Below, piece by piece: positions 1-12,950 of a DNA stretch of 64,000 nucleotides. The stretch comes from Ophiocordyceps camponoti-saundersi (nom. inval.) (lineage: Eukaryota > Ascomycota > Sordariomycetes > Hypocreales > Ophiocordycipitaceae). Below the pieces are notes generated by a model. The model was not told where the DNA came from. It did no database searches and saw nothing but the letters and a program-made list of their open reading frames with translations. Location of the stretch: positions 1-64,000 of the forward strand of contig PDHQ01000003.1 of assembly GCA_003339415.1 (NCBI GenBank). Direction: 5' to 3'. A program made the position numbers and the translations under genes. Every line of letters starts with the position of its first letter. Position 1 is the first letter of the stretch.

Positions 1-264
1 AAAAATAAGAAAATAGCTTATAAAGCTTAAAATATTTTTTAATTAAGAAAACCTTATAATAATATAATTTTTTTTAATTTAAAAAGAAATAATAAATATA
101 AAAACTAAGTATTATAGCTTTAATAAGCTTTATAAAAATAAGTAAAAAATTTTTATAAGTATATAATTAGCTAAAAAATATTTTAAAATTTTTAAACTTA
201 TTTTTTCTTATTTATTTACTAATAGTTTCTTATATAAAAGTAAAGAAGAAAAAGACTATACTTT

Positions 265-530
265 CTGCTGCTAGAACGTAAGAAATTCGGTACATAAGGT
301 AGGTAGCTAGGAAGCGCGGGAGCTTTAGTATTTTCTAGTATTTTCGGGACTTTCTATAAGTACCCTAGTTATTTTTTTATAGCGGTGGAAGGTAGCAGCG
401 TTAGCAAAAGTACATTTCCTAGCATTTCTAAAGTACTGTAGGCTAGTGCGGGGGTTTGTACTCTTCCCTCCTAGAAATAAGTATAAAAAACGCTCCACTT
501 GCCTAAAATAGATAGGCCCACTTTTTTCTA
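265..530. other. Weakly RIPped island in the AT-rich block
   Basis: Unlike its surroundings, this stretch keeps several CpA and TpG dinucleotides and is visibly richer in G and C. I see no open reading frame, tRNA or repeat partner for it inside the window. It may be low-copy sequence trapped between repeats, or a younger insertion. Its function is unknown. Confidence 0.45.
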
Positions 531-1640
531 ACTTATAACCTTTTAAAGAATCTATATATAAATTTTTATAAGAAACGGATAATTATAAAGTACTTAAAAT
601 AATTAAAAAGGCTTATTTCCCTAAGTTAATACTTATAATATTTAAAATATAATATTTTTATTAATTTTTAAAAATAGATAAAAAAGTAAATAAAGATACT
701 ATAAATATAATATTATTTAAATAAGTTATAGGTATTTTTTAAACTTAAGATTCTTATAATACTTAAAGAATTATAATTAATTATAATATTTTTATAAAAG
801 TATACTTTTTTAAATAATTAAAAATAATACTATAAAAAATAATTAAAATATTTTTTTTTAAGTTTTTATAATATAAAGATAATATAGTATTTTTTTCTTA
901 TTTTTTCTTATTTATAAGCTTATTAATAAGCGAGATAATAAAATTATTACTTTTTCTATAAAGCTTTACTAAGATTTTATAAGGAGAAAAGAAACTCGGT
1001 TTCTTAAAAAGTAGAAAAAAGACGTTTTATTTTATTTCTAGCTTATTAAAATAACTATAATATTAAGCTTTTTATATAATATTCTCTTTATAATAAAGTT
1101 TCTTATATAATTTATTTTATATTTTTATTTTTTATATTTATAAGTTAATTTAAATATTAGTATTCTAAGAGCTTAGTATAGGGTAGGAGTTTTAAGTATT
1201 TTTTAAAAATATTATATAAATATTTAAAAATATAATAAAATAATAAATGCAAATAAGATAAGGCCTATTTTAATATATATAGATTATAACTTATTATAGC
1301 TTTTTTTAAGCTTTATATAATACTATTAATTTATATAAGGGAAATTTACTAACATTTTTATATCTCTTTATATAATTTTTTTAAAATTAAGAAAAAAATA
1401 TTAAAAAACTAAGAAAAACTATATTATACTTATAGCTTACTAATTAACTTATAAAAGTTTTTTATTTATTTATTTATTTATTTTATAGTTTTTTTACTAT
1501 ACTTTTTCTTACTTTATAATATTAATTTCTTCTTTAAAATTCGTAGTTTCTTATTTTCTTAGCTTTTATAAGCGTTATTTATTATTCTTAATTAGAAAAA
1601 TTATATAAATCTATTTTTAGAAAAAATTATAAAAAATTAT

Positions 1641-1792
1641 AAATGATTTTTTTAAAAAAATCACTTATAATATAATTTTTTTTACGTGATTTAAATTATA
1701 GATAAAAAAAATCACTTATAAGTAATTTAAATCACGGAAAAAAAAAATCACGAAAAATCACTCACATAATCACTTATAAGTGATTTTTTTCT
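1641..1792. repeat. Cluster of AATCAC/GTGATT inverted repeats
   Basis: The short motif AATCAC and its complement GTGATT recur several times between A/T tracts. They include a near-perfect palindrome around 1766-1790 (ATCACTTATAAGTGAT core) and a hairpin around 1642-1663. The motif keeps CpA, so this stretch escaped RIP. It sits exactly where the minus-strand retroelement coding stops (about 1796), so it may be the end of a small inverted-repeat element that interrupted it. No transposase coding is visible. Confidence 0.5.
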
Positions 1793-1795
1793 AAC

Positions 1796-3823
1796 CCTAA
1801 ATATAAGTTCCTTAGGTAACTTCTATCCTATCTATTACTATAATAACTTAAGGGCGTCCTATTATAGCTAAGATAGCTTAGGTAAGGTTTACTTAGACTT
1901 ATCTATTAGTAGTATCTTAATCTTATTACCCCTTAAATATTTAAGTAAGTTTTTAAAGCTAGTTTTTCTATCCTTCTATCTTTATAGGCCCTTACTTAAA
2001 TCGAAGTAGCCGAAATCTATAGCGTTTAGAATATTATAATTATTAAACGGGAATAAAGTCCGTAATAGGCTATTTACCGTAATATTTCTATCCTTAGAAA
2101 TATATTCGAGGATAATATTAAGCTACCTTAGCTTTATTACCTACCTAATATAGATACCCTTATATCTTTCTACCCTTAGGAACTAAGTTAAAGGTAGGTA
2201 ATTAGTAAAAATCACTAATAGCTAAATAGTATAAAAAAAGTGCTTATATTATCGGCAAAACTTAATAATAGTATAAAGTTCCCTCTTATATGTCTTATAA
2301 TTCCGCTAGGTTTTTATAAGTAGGAAAGAATTATAAAAAATAGGTACCTTAACCTTATCTTTTTCCTATAATATAACGTAGCTTACGCTATACTTCGATA
2401 TATTAGTATAAACCCGCACTAGCTTATTAAGCTTAAGGCTATATATTACTATTACGGCTTTAGCTATAGATTTTAAGATTATAAAAAAGAGGGCTTTATA
2501 TAAGCCCTAAACGAAAGGTATATTCTTAGTAAGTTTAGTTAAAGGTCTAAAGAGCTCCGTATAGTTAGTAATCTATCTTCGATATAAGCCTATAGCTCCT
2601 AGGAAAGCTTAAACCTATTACTAGTTTACTAGCATAAGCTAGTCCTTAATTTTCTATAGCTAGCTAAGCTTTATTATAATCTAACCTCTTATATAATATA
2701 CCTATTTAATAGTAAGAATATTTATTATTCCTAAGAAGACCTTCTTAAAACTTAACTAAAAGAGAGCTTATAATAATCGCGGTAGGAAGTAGTCCCTAAT
2801 AAATTACTACTGCTCCTCGAAGCTTACGTACTTAGTAAAGATATCGTTAATATAGTTATCTAGGGGTGCGATATAATTACTTTCTAAAAATACTATTAGT
2901 AGCGATAGCTTAGGTAAAGGTTTAAGTATAGCCCTAAAAGCTAATTTTATTATCTTAGTAAAGCTATAAGCTACTAACTAGGTTCCTTATAGAAATCTTA
3001 TCGGTTATAATTAAGAAAAACTTAGGATTTAGAATACTAAAATATAACGAAGCTTAGGGGCTATAAGTATAGCTTAGTAGCTATACTTTAAATCGAATAT
3101 ATTAAATAAACTAATCCTAAAGTTTAAAAGTTAGTTATAAAGTTCTAATAGTAAGGGAATTATAATACTTAGTAAGTCTTTATTTACGTTATAGTAATTT
3201 ATTATTAGCCTTTACTTAGCTTAAAGATTAGATTTATTTTTAATAATTATAATAGGTTTAGCTAACTATTAGCTTAGTTTACTATTAGCTGCTATTATAT
3301 ATTTATAGATCCCGGAGTTAATATTTTTATAAATAATCTTCTCTATCTAATATCGCTATAAAGTATTCTATCTTCTTTTTCGATTATAGTATTATAGTTT
3401 CGTCTTAGGTATAATCTTTAGGTAATATAAGAAGAGGTTTATTAGTAGTATATCCCTTATATCTTAACCCTTAAAGTTACGATATATATAAAATATATAT
3501 ATAATCTCCTTTTTTAAGTATCCTAAAACTAGGGGTCTAAGCGTAATATTATATAAATCGAACTATTTTATAACTAAATCTCTATTAATAGTTTAGTTAA
3601 TATCTCGCTACTAAACTTTTTTTTATATTAGGAATAAAGATATTAGGGGTTCTATTACTTAGGAACCTAGCTAATACTATTTATCTAGCTTTTAATATCG
3701 CTTAATATTAAAAGTAACCTCTAAGCTAGCTACTACTCTCTTAATTATAAGGGGCTTAAGTAGTAGCTATTTAAAGTAAAATAAAGCTAATATAAAATAA
3801 TCTTAAAACTTAGCTTTAATATT
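1796..3823 (-). mobile_element. Older gypsy-type element, pol half (RT, RNase H), RIPped
   Basis: Read on the minus strand and allowing for RIP stops, this segment gives a gypsy-like pol in the right order. An RT block resembling the VDYR..N motif lies at about 3184-3242. The Y-I-x-D-I-F catalytic block is at 2837-2854, with one Asp codon changed to Asn as RIP would do. An RNase H-like stretch follows (T-D-H-like block at about 2135-2215, and the RN..-x-S-L-RT-like block at about 2047-2092). The coding ends near 1796 at the AATCAC cluster, and I cannot find an integrase. The segment is continuous in orientation and gene order with 9944-12950, so it is read as one half of an element split by the insertion at 3824-9938. 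The family is seen; the exact clade is not determined. Confidence 0.8.
3819..3823 (+). repeat. Target-site duplication ATATT (left copy)
   Basis: The five bases directly before the left LTR are repeated directly after the right LTR at 9939-9943, as expected from integrase-made duplication. Confidence 0.85.
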
Positions 3824-4238
3824 TATTACGCGCCAGCTCTTATAAGGATTTCCCCTAAACATTTTACGGTAATTTCCGAGGATTTTATAAGGATTTCCCC
3901 TAGATATTTTATAGTAATTTCCGAGGATTTTATAGGGATTTCCCCTAAATATTTTACGGTAATTTCCGAGGATTTCTAACTATAGTTACGTAACCTCGGA
4001 AACCTTATCGTAAAATCCCTAAAAAGACCTTAGTAGGAAATTACCCGGAAATAGAGTTAACCTTTTACTAGGATTTCCTTATACCCTCTCCTATCTCTAC
4101 TAGTATATACCTTTATATATTTTACTAAGATTTCGCTTATAAGAGTTTTTCCCCTTTTCTTTCCTTTCTCCTTAGCTTAGAATTTTTATTTATAATACTA
4201 ATATAATTATTTACTTAACGTATTTCTAGGCCGTAATA
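3824..4238 (+). repeat. Left LTR, 415 bp
   Basis: It begins TATTACGCGC and ends GGCCGTAATA, that is, TG...CA ends altered by RIP. It aligns end to end without gaps to 9524-9938, and the differences I could see over the compared parts are transitions only, consistent with independent RIP of two copies. It contains three tandem 46-bp units near its start. Confidence 0.92.
3841..3978 (+). repeat. Three 46-bp tandem repeats in left LTR
   Basis: The unit, containing GGATTTCCCC and TAATTTCCGAGG, occurs three times head to tail with only transition differences. The same three units are present in the right LTR at 9541-9678. Repeats of this kind near the LTR start are often enhancer-like, but a function is not shown here. 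Confidence 0.9.
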
Positions 4239-7200
4239 CTATTCTAAGCTTAAATTTGCTAGCGAGCGATTAAGAAACTCGCACCCTATTTTTACGTTTT
4301 TATATAGGATAGAAAAGAACTTATATATAACCTAAACTATAACTAGCTTCGAGATATATATTCGGAGCCCCTAAATAGACTCTTAGGCGATTAAGGAGAC
4401 TCGCCTCGGAGACGCCTAACCTTATAATAAAATAGGATATCGGCGAAAACTAAACTATAATAATAGCTACCTTTTCCTAAAATATTACTAGTATAATTAT
4501 ACCGTAAAAGTAGCGTACGGAGATAGCGTAATTATAAGCGTAAGTTATAAAACTTTAAAATTAGTTAACTTAGAAAAACTAAAACCCGAATATAGAAAAA
4601 ACCTATTAAGAAATATCGATTATATTTAGTATAAATAAAGAGATATTCGTCCCGATTAGAAAAGCTGCTTAAGATACCTTTACGCTAGTAGCCCTAGTAA
4701 GATAGCCGAACCCCTCTTATTCTAATTCTGCGAAAGTTTACTATAAGGAGGTAAGTAAGTTTTCGGGTAAAAAGGAGGATTTTAGTACCTTTCTTATAAA
4801 CTTAAAAGATAAGATAAGGTTTAATAAGATAACTTTTTAAGATAAGTAAGACCGGATAAGTATATTATTCTACGCGTTAGAAGGGAAAGCTTATAGACTT
4901 TTAGAAACCTAATATAACTTAAAAAAACGCCCTTTTTCTAGATTAGCTAAGATAGTCTAATATTTAAAGTTAGCTTATAAAAATCCTAATAAATTTACTA
5001 AAGCTACGAACTAACTTCGTAAACTAAACTTTTTATTAATAAATAAGTAGGAAATTTAGGAGTTCCTTACAGAGTTCGACTACCTTATAGCTAAGACCTA
5101 AGTTCCCTTAGCTTAGATTAAATATATACTCTAAGATTATCTACCCGCCGATCTTAACCTAAGCTTTCTTATAAAAGCTAAAGATTTATATATAATATAT
5201 AAGGAATTCTATAAGTATATAAAAAACGCCGTATTCTACTAAAAGAAGAAGTTAACTTATTAGGAGTTTTCCCGTAAAAGCTAAGTAAGTAAAAAGGTTA
5301 CCTTAGAAGTATAGAAAAAGATTACGACTATAACTATAACCTCTCGCTAAAAAGGCTAGGCCCTTAGTAAAAGCGAGAAGAAAGTTTACTAAGAAAACGG
5401 CACCTATTTTATTTATAGAAAGAAAAGCTATATAGCTAAGAACTACCCTAACTAATAGAAGATAGGGAGAGTCCGTAAAGCTTAGACGCCTCTACCTAAC
5501 TCTATTCGGTCGGATAACTCTAATTCGGGAAAAAAGTAAGACTATTATAAAGCTCCTTAATAGTCCTAAAAATATTACGCGTAAGATAGAAAGTAAGAGA
5601 GTCGTTTACTATTAATAGTTAAGTTTAAATTAATAATATAGCTCTTCGTGCTTTTACCTTATATAATATTAAAGTAAATACCCGTCTCTTAATTAGTTAT
5701 CGTTTCGCGAAATAAGTAGTAAAGCGCTTAGGCGCTAAACTTATCCCCGTCTATCCTATCCCCCTTATTAATTTCTAAAGCTATTAAGCTAGCTTAGTTC
5801 GTAAGTACCTAATTATTACCTTAGTAATTAATAGATAGTATTTTCTATAGGAAATCTACTAAGTAACCGACTATACTTAGGATCTCTTTATTAGCTTATT
5901 CTAAATAGCGGAGAAGAGGTTATTACTTAACTACGCGGCCTAGAAACTAGTTTAGCTAAATAACTTACCTACCCTCGCTAAGTACTTACCCTCGATCCTC
6001 TTACCCGAGAAGCTTTTTTTTAACGGAAATCTAGACCCGGCTATCTAAGCGGATATTAAGCGCCGGAACTACCTTCTCCGTTAGGATAAGCGTAAGTATC
6101 GAATCCTTTAACGCTCGTAAAGGAAGAAGGACTTTATATAGCCCGTAAAGGAAAAGAAGCTAGCCTAAACCCCGACTAAGGATAACTAGGATACCGATAA
6201 TACTAATAAAAATACTCTAAGAGAGTAACTTATCTACTAAGTTTAATAAAACTCTTACTATACGTAATAGGAAGAAATAACTTTATTAATACCTTAAATA
6301 TTTATAAAGTTAGAAAATAATAACGATAACCTAACTACGATCGCGAAGCTAAGCTTAGCTAGCTATATATACGTAAGATAGGAAATCCTATTCTCTTAAG
6401 GTAAAGAACTTAAATATATTACTTACGTATATAATATAATTCCTTTAGCTTTTACGTACCTTAAAGGATTTTTTAGTAAGAAGGAAGCTTATATTTTAGC
6501 TTATCCCTAGCTTAGCTATAATATAACCCTAAAACTTAAAAAGCCCCTAAACTTAGTAAGACCCCTTTCTTATAAGATACCGGTAAAATACTTACTTTTA
6601 GAAAAGGAGACTATTAACTACTTACTTAAGATTAGTTTTATTAAGCTAAATATTAGCCTTTACGCCGCCTTTATTCTCTTTACCTCGAAGCTATACTTAA
6701 GTACCTAACGCTTTTATATTAACTACTAATAAATAAATAACTATTTAAAAAGTTAGATCTCGCCCGCTCCCTCCCTAGAAGGTACCGCGTTTAGCTACCG
6801 GGAGGCGAAATAGTTCTCGAAAATCGATATTATTTAAGCATTTTACCGTCTCCAGCTTAACCCTAACTTTAAGTACCTTATAGCTTTCCGTATAAAGTTT
6901 AGTATATTCTATTAGCTTATTTTTCCGTTCGGTCTTAAAGTAAAACCCGCGTAATTTTAAAACTTTATTAACGCTTAATTTTACGATCTCCTTAACCGCT
7001 ACGCGAGTACGTACGCCGATAATATATTAATTTACTTAAATAGCGAAAAAGAGGAATACTAAGAGGAGTGCCGCGAAGTAATCTAGCGCCTATACTAAGC
7101 GAACTTATAGGGGGATATCTAGAAATCAAGGTTTAATATTATTAAAATTAACTACTTTAGTATAATACTATACGCGGGCTAAGGAATAAGCGTAAACCCC

Positions 7201-9523
7201 TATAAAATATAAGCGATCTAAAATTAGAAATTCGAAAACCTTTAGGATTATAAGGCTATCCGCTTATTCGTAGGACTTTATAACTTTATTAGGATCTTTT
7301 ATTACTATATAAATACTATAGCTAAGCCCCTAAACCGCCTCCTTAAGAAAGATACCGCCTTCGAGCTCGGATCGGAATAGAAGGAGGCTTTTAATAAAAT
7401 AAAAAAGCTAGCTATATAAGCCCTAGTGCTTACCTTCTTCCGCTTAGAACTCCTAACCTACTTTAAAACTAACGCCTCCCGGAATATTACCGCTAATATA
7501 TTTTAATAATAGTAAGACGACTAAACGTAAAAGCTTATAAGCTTCTTCTTAAAGATAATAAACCCCGCTAAATATGCTTACTTAATCTAGGACTGCGAAC
7601 TCCTCGTTATTATATAAAGCCTTAAGTATTTCTACCTAAAACTACTTAGCTAGAAGTTTAATATAGTTATAAATTACGAAGCTTTAATTTATTTTACGAT
7701 AAAAAGGCTACTTTTTATCTATTAGGTCCGATAGTCTAATTTCTTTACCTAGTTCGATATCTATTTCCTATACCGGCTTAGCTAGCTAAATATAGCTATA
7801 AATATACTCTTATAGAAGATAGCTAAGCTCCCGATAGTAAAAGCTCGTAAGAAAAAGGAAAGGACTTTAGCTATAATTTTCCTAGATAGCCTTAGGTTTA
7901 AATCCCTAACCTTATCTCTTATAATTACCCCGGTCCGCTTAGTAGAAGACTCCGTCTTATTAGGGGCGGAGTTAGTATAACTAATCTAAGAGGAGAATGC
8001 GAACTAAAACCTCGGATTTTACGGTAATCTTCTTATTATCCCTAAGTAAGATAATTAGAAATAGTTCTTCCTCTATACCGCCCTAATCCGGAACGCGTAT
8101 AAGCTAGCTATCTTCGCCTACGGTAGTTAGAATAAGATTATCTAAATACTCTAGCAGAGCTACTACTAGCTTAGGATAAAGTAAGATACTTATTAGTATA
8201 TCCGTAACTATTATAAGTACTAGAGAAATAAGACGCCGCGGGATAAAACCCCGGGTTTACTATACCCTCTACTTATCTTAACGTTTATATAGGAGTATAT
8301 TACCTATAATAGGAAAGTTATGCCGGAAGACCGCTTTAGGTATAACTACGTCTAAACTTTTATCTATAAGCTTAGCTAGATTATTATTATATTACCTAGT
8401 AGGAAGAATAATATAATAGAAGTACTCGCTAGATATTATTTCCGATACCTTTATCGTCTCTTCGGTATACCGGATATATAGATTACCGATAACGCTAGCC
8501 CGTTTATCTTAGGATTTCTTAAGGAAATTAATTAACTAACTAGTATTAAATATTACTACGGTAATACCTTATACCTATAAATATAAGGTAGCGTGGAAGT
8601 AACTAATTAGTACTTAGACTAAAGGCTACGGTTTTATATAAATAAATATTAGGATAATTAGAGTACTTTCCTTCCCGCGCTAGATTTCGTATATAACTCC
8701 TCGTAGCACGCTTTAATTAGTATAGCACCGCTTATAGTCGCCCTTAGTAAGGATATACGGAACCCCCTTTTAGTAGCTAGTTCCCCGGATCCCTCGACTG
8801 CCTTAGGCCCGATTATTATAGCCTATAAACTTATCTCCCGCGCGTAGGAAATATAATAGTAAGCTTAAACCGCTACTAAAAACGCTTGCTATAAGTAAGA
8901 AACGTAAGTAAATAAGAAGCGTTGCCTAGCAAACTTTACGGTCGGCGATAAAGTATTCCTTAGCCGTAAGGGCTTCTTTATAACCGTACTTACGATACGC
9001 CTCGACGTATAATAATTAGAACCTTTTACGATTATTAAAAAACGAGGCTATAGCTATATCCTTAACTTACTAGATAGCTACCGGATAATAAACTTATTTT
9101 ATACTAACCGTTTTCGGAAAGCTATTATAGATCCGTTACCCGAATAAAAGATATCTCCCGCGGAACTAGAAAATATTAATAATATATTAAAATAAGAGGT
9201 TAAGTAAATTCTCTAGTCTTAAGTTACCGGGTAGCGTTATCGGTTAGAATATTAAGTTTACTAGTATAGTTATAATTTAGATAAGATATAATACTTTACT
9301 AGGAATTTCCGTTACGCGCTTATAGCCTTTAAGGAATTCTATAATTATTTCCCCGATACTGCTAGTCCGCCTATTAACTTTTAGCACTAAGTTAAAGCCG
9401 CCGCTACGAATCGTAAGTATTAAGATAACGCCTAAGATAATATAGCTATTTTTACGAGCACCTAATTATATAGCCGCCGTTACTAATCTTAATAGGTATA
9501 TTAAAACTTTTATCGGGGGGTAA

Positions 9524-9938
9524 TATTACGCGCTAGCTCTTATAGGGATTTCCCCTAGATATTTTATAATAATTTCCGAGGATTTTATAGGGATTTCCCC
9601 TAAATATTTTATAATAATTTCCGAGGATTTTATAAGGATTTCCCTTAGATATTTTACGGTAATTTCCGAGGATTTCCGACTATAGTTATATAACCTCGGA
9701 AACCTTATCGTGAAATCCCTAAGAAAACCTCGGTAGGAAATTACCCGGAAATAAAGTTAACCTTTTACTAGGATTTCCTTATACCCTCTCCTATCTCTAC
9801 TAGTATATGCCTTTATATATTTTACTAAGATTTCGCCTACGAGAGTTTTTCCCCTTTTCTTTCCTTTCTCCTTAGCTTAGAATCTTTATTTATAGTACTA
9901 ATATAATTATTTACTTAATATATTTCTAGGCCGTAATA
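9524..9938 (+). repeat. Right LTR, 415 bp
   Basis: This is the partner of 3824-4238 with the same length and ends. It is directly preceded by the polypurine tract and followed by the target duplication ATATT at 9939-9943. Confidence 0.92.
9541..9678 (+). repeat. Three 46-bp tandem repeats in right LTR
   Basis: These are the right-LTR counterparts of 3841-3978. The three units differ from each other by C/T or G/A changes only, which is the RIP pattern. Confidence 0.88.
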
Positions 9939-9943
9939 ATATT
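9939..9943 (+). repeat. Target-site duplication ATATT (right copy)
   Basis: It matches 3819-3823 and marks the insertion site of the complete element inside the older one. Confidence 0.85.
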
Positions 9944-12900
9944 TATATTATCTCTCCTTATTAGTTAAGGTATATAATAGACTAAAAAAGTAACTAGGTT
10001 AAAATAAAAATATTTAAAAGATAATATAAAGATATAGGCCTCCTATAAATATAATTTAGTAATTTACCTAAGTTATTATTAATATTTTAGTTTAAAAATT
10101 CTATATTAGATATTTAGTTAGTATTAAAGCTATCTATATCCGAGTTTATATCCTCTCCTAAGGATAAGGAAAAATCTAAAAATATTCCGATAAATTTTTT
10201 TAGTAAAGGCGGCGTATTAAGGGCGAGTATAATTTTCTACTAGTTAGTAAAAGCTATAACTAGGCCTTTTAGTATAATTAGTTTATCCCCCTTAGAAGTC
10301 CTACTAATTTTAATAATACCCTCCTATATATCGATAATAGCTTTAATATCGAATAATTATAGGAGTCCTAGGATAATAGGGACGTTATCCGAAGCTATAA
10401 ACTTATTTTTAAGCTTAATAATAGCTTAAACTTCCTTATCGATACCTTATATAAGAACTTAAAAAATAGTAAAATTTTAAATTAGCTACTTTCCCGTATT
10501 AGTAGTTATTATAAGTAACCCTTAAAATTTTATATTACTTAGGGGCCTAATCTTAATATTATATCTATAAATAAAGTTAAGGTTAAGAAGGTTTATTTAA
10601 AATCCTTAATTAGCTAGAGTAATAGTAAGGGATAGCTTAAAGGATATACGCTTATTTAGTCTATTAAATATAATAGTATATAGGACTCTAAACTACTTAG
10701 TAAAGTTTTTTTACTATAATTTAATATTTACTATAAATCGGTTAAATTTAGTAATATTATTATTTACTATTATTACCTTAGCTTTAAGTTTAGCCTTAGC
10801 TTTACCTTTTCCTTTCTTTATTTTAGTTAAAGCTTATCGCTTACGTAATAATAAGTATCGGAATTACTTAGCGCTCTCCGGACTTACTTACTAAAAGTTA
10901 ACTAAGTTAATTAGTATAATAAAGCGTTTTATTAGCTTAACCTAATTAATATTATTTATACTATCTCTAGCTTATATTTTTACTAATCCTCTTAGAGCTT
11001 ATTAAGATATATATAGCTTATTAAAAAATCCTATACCTAGGTCCTTTATAACCTTAGCTAGTCTCTTATAACGGAGTATAGCCTTAGGATTTAAAGCTAG
11101 TCTAAAAGTCTCTTCGATAATATTTAAGCGTAAGGATTAGCGCTTAATAAGATAACGGTTATCTAAGCTTACTATTATAATAATTACTATAAGTACCTCT
11201 CAGACGATCTTATTAAGTTTAACCTTATTATCTTTTACTAATATAATTTAGTTTAACTTATCTACTAAGCTTTCCTCTAAATCTAACTTATCTATTATAA
11301 TAATAAAGGTCGCTTAAGTAATAAGAGTAATATTTCCCTAATCTAAGCTTAACTTTAATAAGACTATATTTAAGTAAATTTAGCTAGATAAATTACCTAT
11401 TAACTTACTTAATATATTATATAGCTATTAGATTAGTTTTTAAGTTAAGGATTATTCTAAATAATTAATAAACTTAATACTAACCTAGTATATTAGAATT
11501 TACTATATTAGCGCTAGTAGTAAAATAGCCGGACCCCTAATACTTAGGGTATTAGCAAACTTACTAAAAATAAGCCCCTTAAGGATATCTTTCTCCTAAG
11601 CTTATAAACCCTTATAGAATAAAGTAAGATAATTTAATACTTTATAGCCCGCTTTCCTATACTAAATATATATAAGTTAATCCTAAGAAAAAGAGAGGGT
11701 ATTATTAACGTAGATATTTAATAAATTCTTAGTATTATAACTTATTATAATAAAACTTACTTACTTAGGTGCTTAGTATCTTATTATCCTAAGAGGCCTA
11801 AAGTTACCTTATCCTTAACCTTAACCTTAACTAACTTTATTAAGTTTATTTTAATAATTAGGTCTCGCTATAGTAAATATTATAAATAATATTATTTTAT
11901 AAGTATCTTATTAAGGAGTATATTTAATAAGGGATATCTTAATAAAGTTAGAGGCTATAAATACCGCTTATTATTCTTACGCTTAACCTTAAAGATCCTA
12001 TCTTAGGGTAAAGCTTAAGCGCTATCTTATTAGTATATTAGGTAAATACTTAAACTTCTCCTAGAAAAGATCCCTTATTATAGCTATAATAGCTACTTAC
12101 TCTCGAACTTAGTAGTTAGCTTATTCGGCTACTTAAATCTTTATAAAAACTTAAATAATATCCTAAGCTTTTACTAAGCTAGTTAAGGCGGTAGCTTATT
12201 ATAATATAATAATATAACGTAACTTTTAATTAGTAATATTAGAAATAAACTTATAAATTATTATACTTAAAAATATACTCTTAAAAGCTAATAATAAGAG
12301 GCTACCTTAAATAAAGTCCTTAATACTAACTAATTAAAATATCTAATAGGTCCTATAATAGTAAGCTTAAAAAGACTCGCCTAAGCTTTAGCCGAACTAT
12401 ACTAATATTTATAGCTATTATAAAATATAATTAGGGGTAAACTTTTTTTCTAAAATTATCTATAATAGATAAAAGTTATTAAGCGTAGCTTTACCTATCT
12501 TAGTATACTTATAGATATCGTAAAATATAGTATCGCTATTTATAAAATCTATAGCCTTACCTATTAGGTTAATATTTATAATTTTAATCTTCTTATTATA
12601 ATATTTAGCGGCTTTATTAAGCTTAGTAAACGCTAGGTTAATAGCTTCTAGCTATTAGTAAGTATTATTATTACCCCTAAACTTACCTATATCCTTATTA
12701 ATAAGAGTTTTAATAACCTAGCTATAGCTATTTAAGGATAAGGGCCTATCTATATCTAGGCTCTAATCTAAGTCTAGGATATTCTTAGCTATCTAGAAGT
12801 AAGTATTAGAGAATAAAAGCTACTATTTAAATTAGAGGGCTATAGTAAATTTAGATAATATAAGAAATAGATTAGGATTAATAAAAACTAATATAGGGCT

Positions 12901-12950
12901 TAAATAAGAAGAAGATATTAGATATAATAACTTTAATATATAGTTTTAGT
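9944..12950 (-). mobile_element. Older gypsy-type element, gag/protease half, RIPped
   Basis: On the minus strand, reading through RIP stops, the segment from about 12,900 to 10,750 gives a long gag-like polypeptide, and about 10,560 to 10,150 gives a retropepsin-like stretch with an I-L-G-L block. It runs up to the target duplication of the complete element, and the next part of pol (RT) resumes on the other side at 3823. The approximate right end near 12,950 is set by the loss of recognisable coding. I could not find this element's LTRs. Confidence 0.65.

Larger units (their letters stand above)
3824..9938 (+). mobile_element. Complete but dead Ty3/gypsy LTR retrotransposon (chromodomain type)
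   Basis: The 6,115-bp element has two LTRs of identical length (3824-4238 and 9524-9938) and a 5-bp target duplication. Allowing for RIP, the plus strand reads gag with a CCHC zinc knuckle (about 5398-5450), RT with a Y-A-D-x-I block (7012-7026, second Asp codon changed to Asn), an RNase H stretch with the (D to N)-A-S block (about 7465-7480), an integrase region with the T-N-Q-Y-like block (about 8578-8620), and a C-terminal chromodomain-like segment (about 9225-9345). A G-rich polypurine tract (GGGGGG, 9515-9520) precedes the right LTR. Stops saturate all frames, so it cannot move by itself. It lies inside an older minus-strand element. Confidence 0.92.

Noticed and set aside
1791..1800. 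CTAACCCTAA, resembling the fungal telomere repeat
   Set aside because: It is less than two units, isolated, and not followed by further repeats; chance is enough.
3841..3978. Regular repeats that could be mistaken for a CRISPR array
   Set aside because: The 46-bp units are directly adjacent with no spacers, lie inside an LTR, and the genome is eukaryotic.
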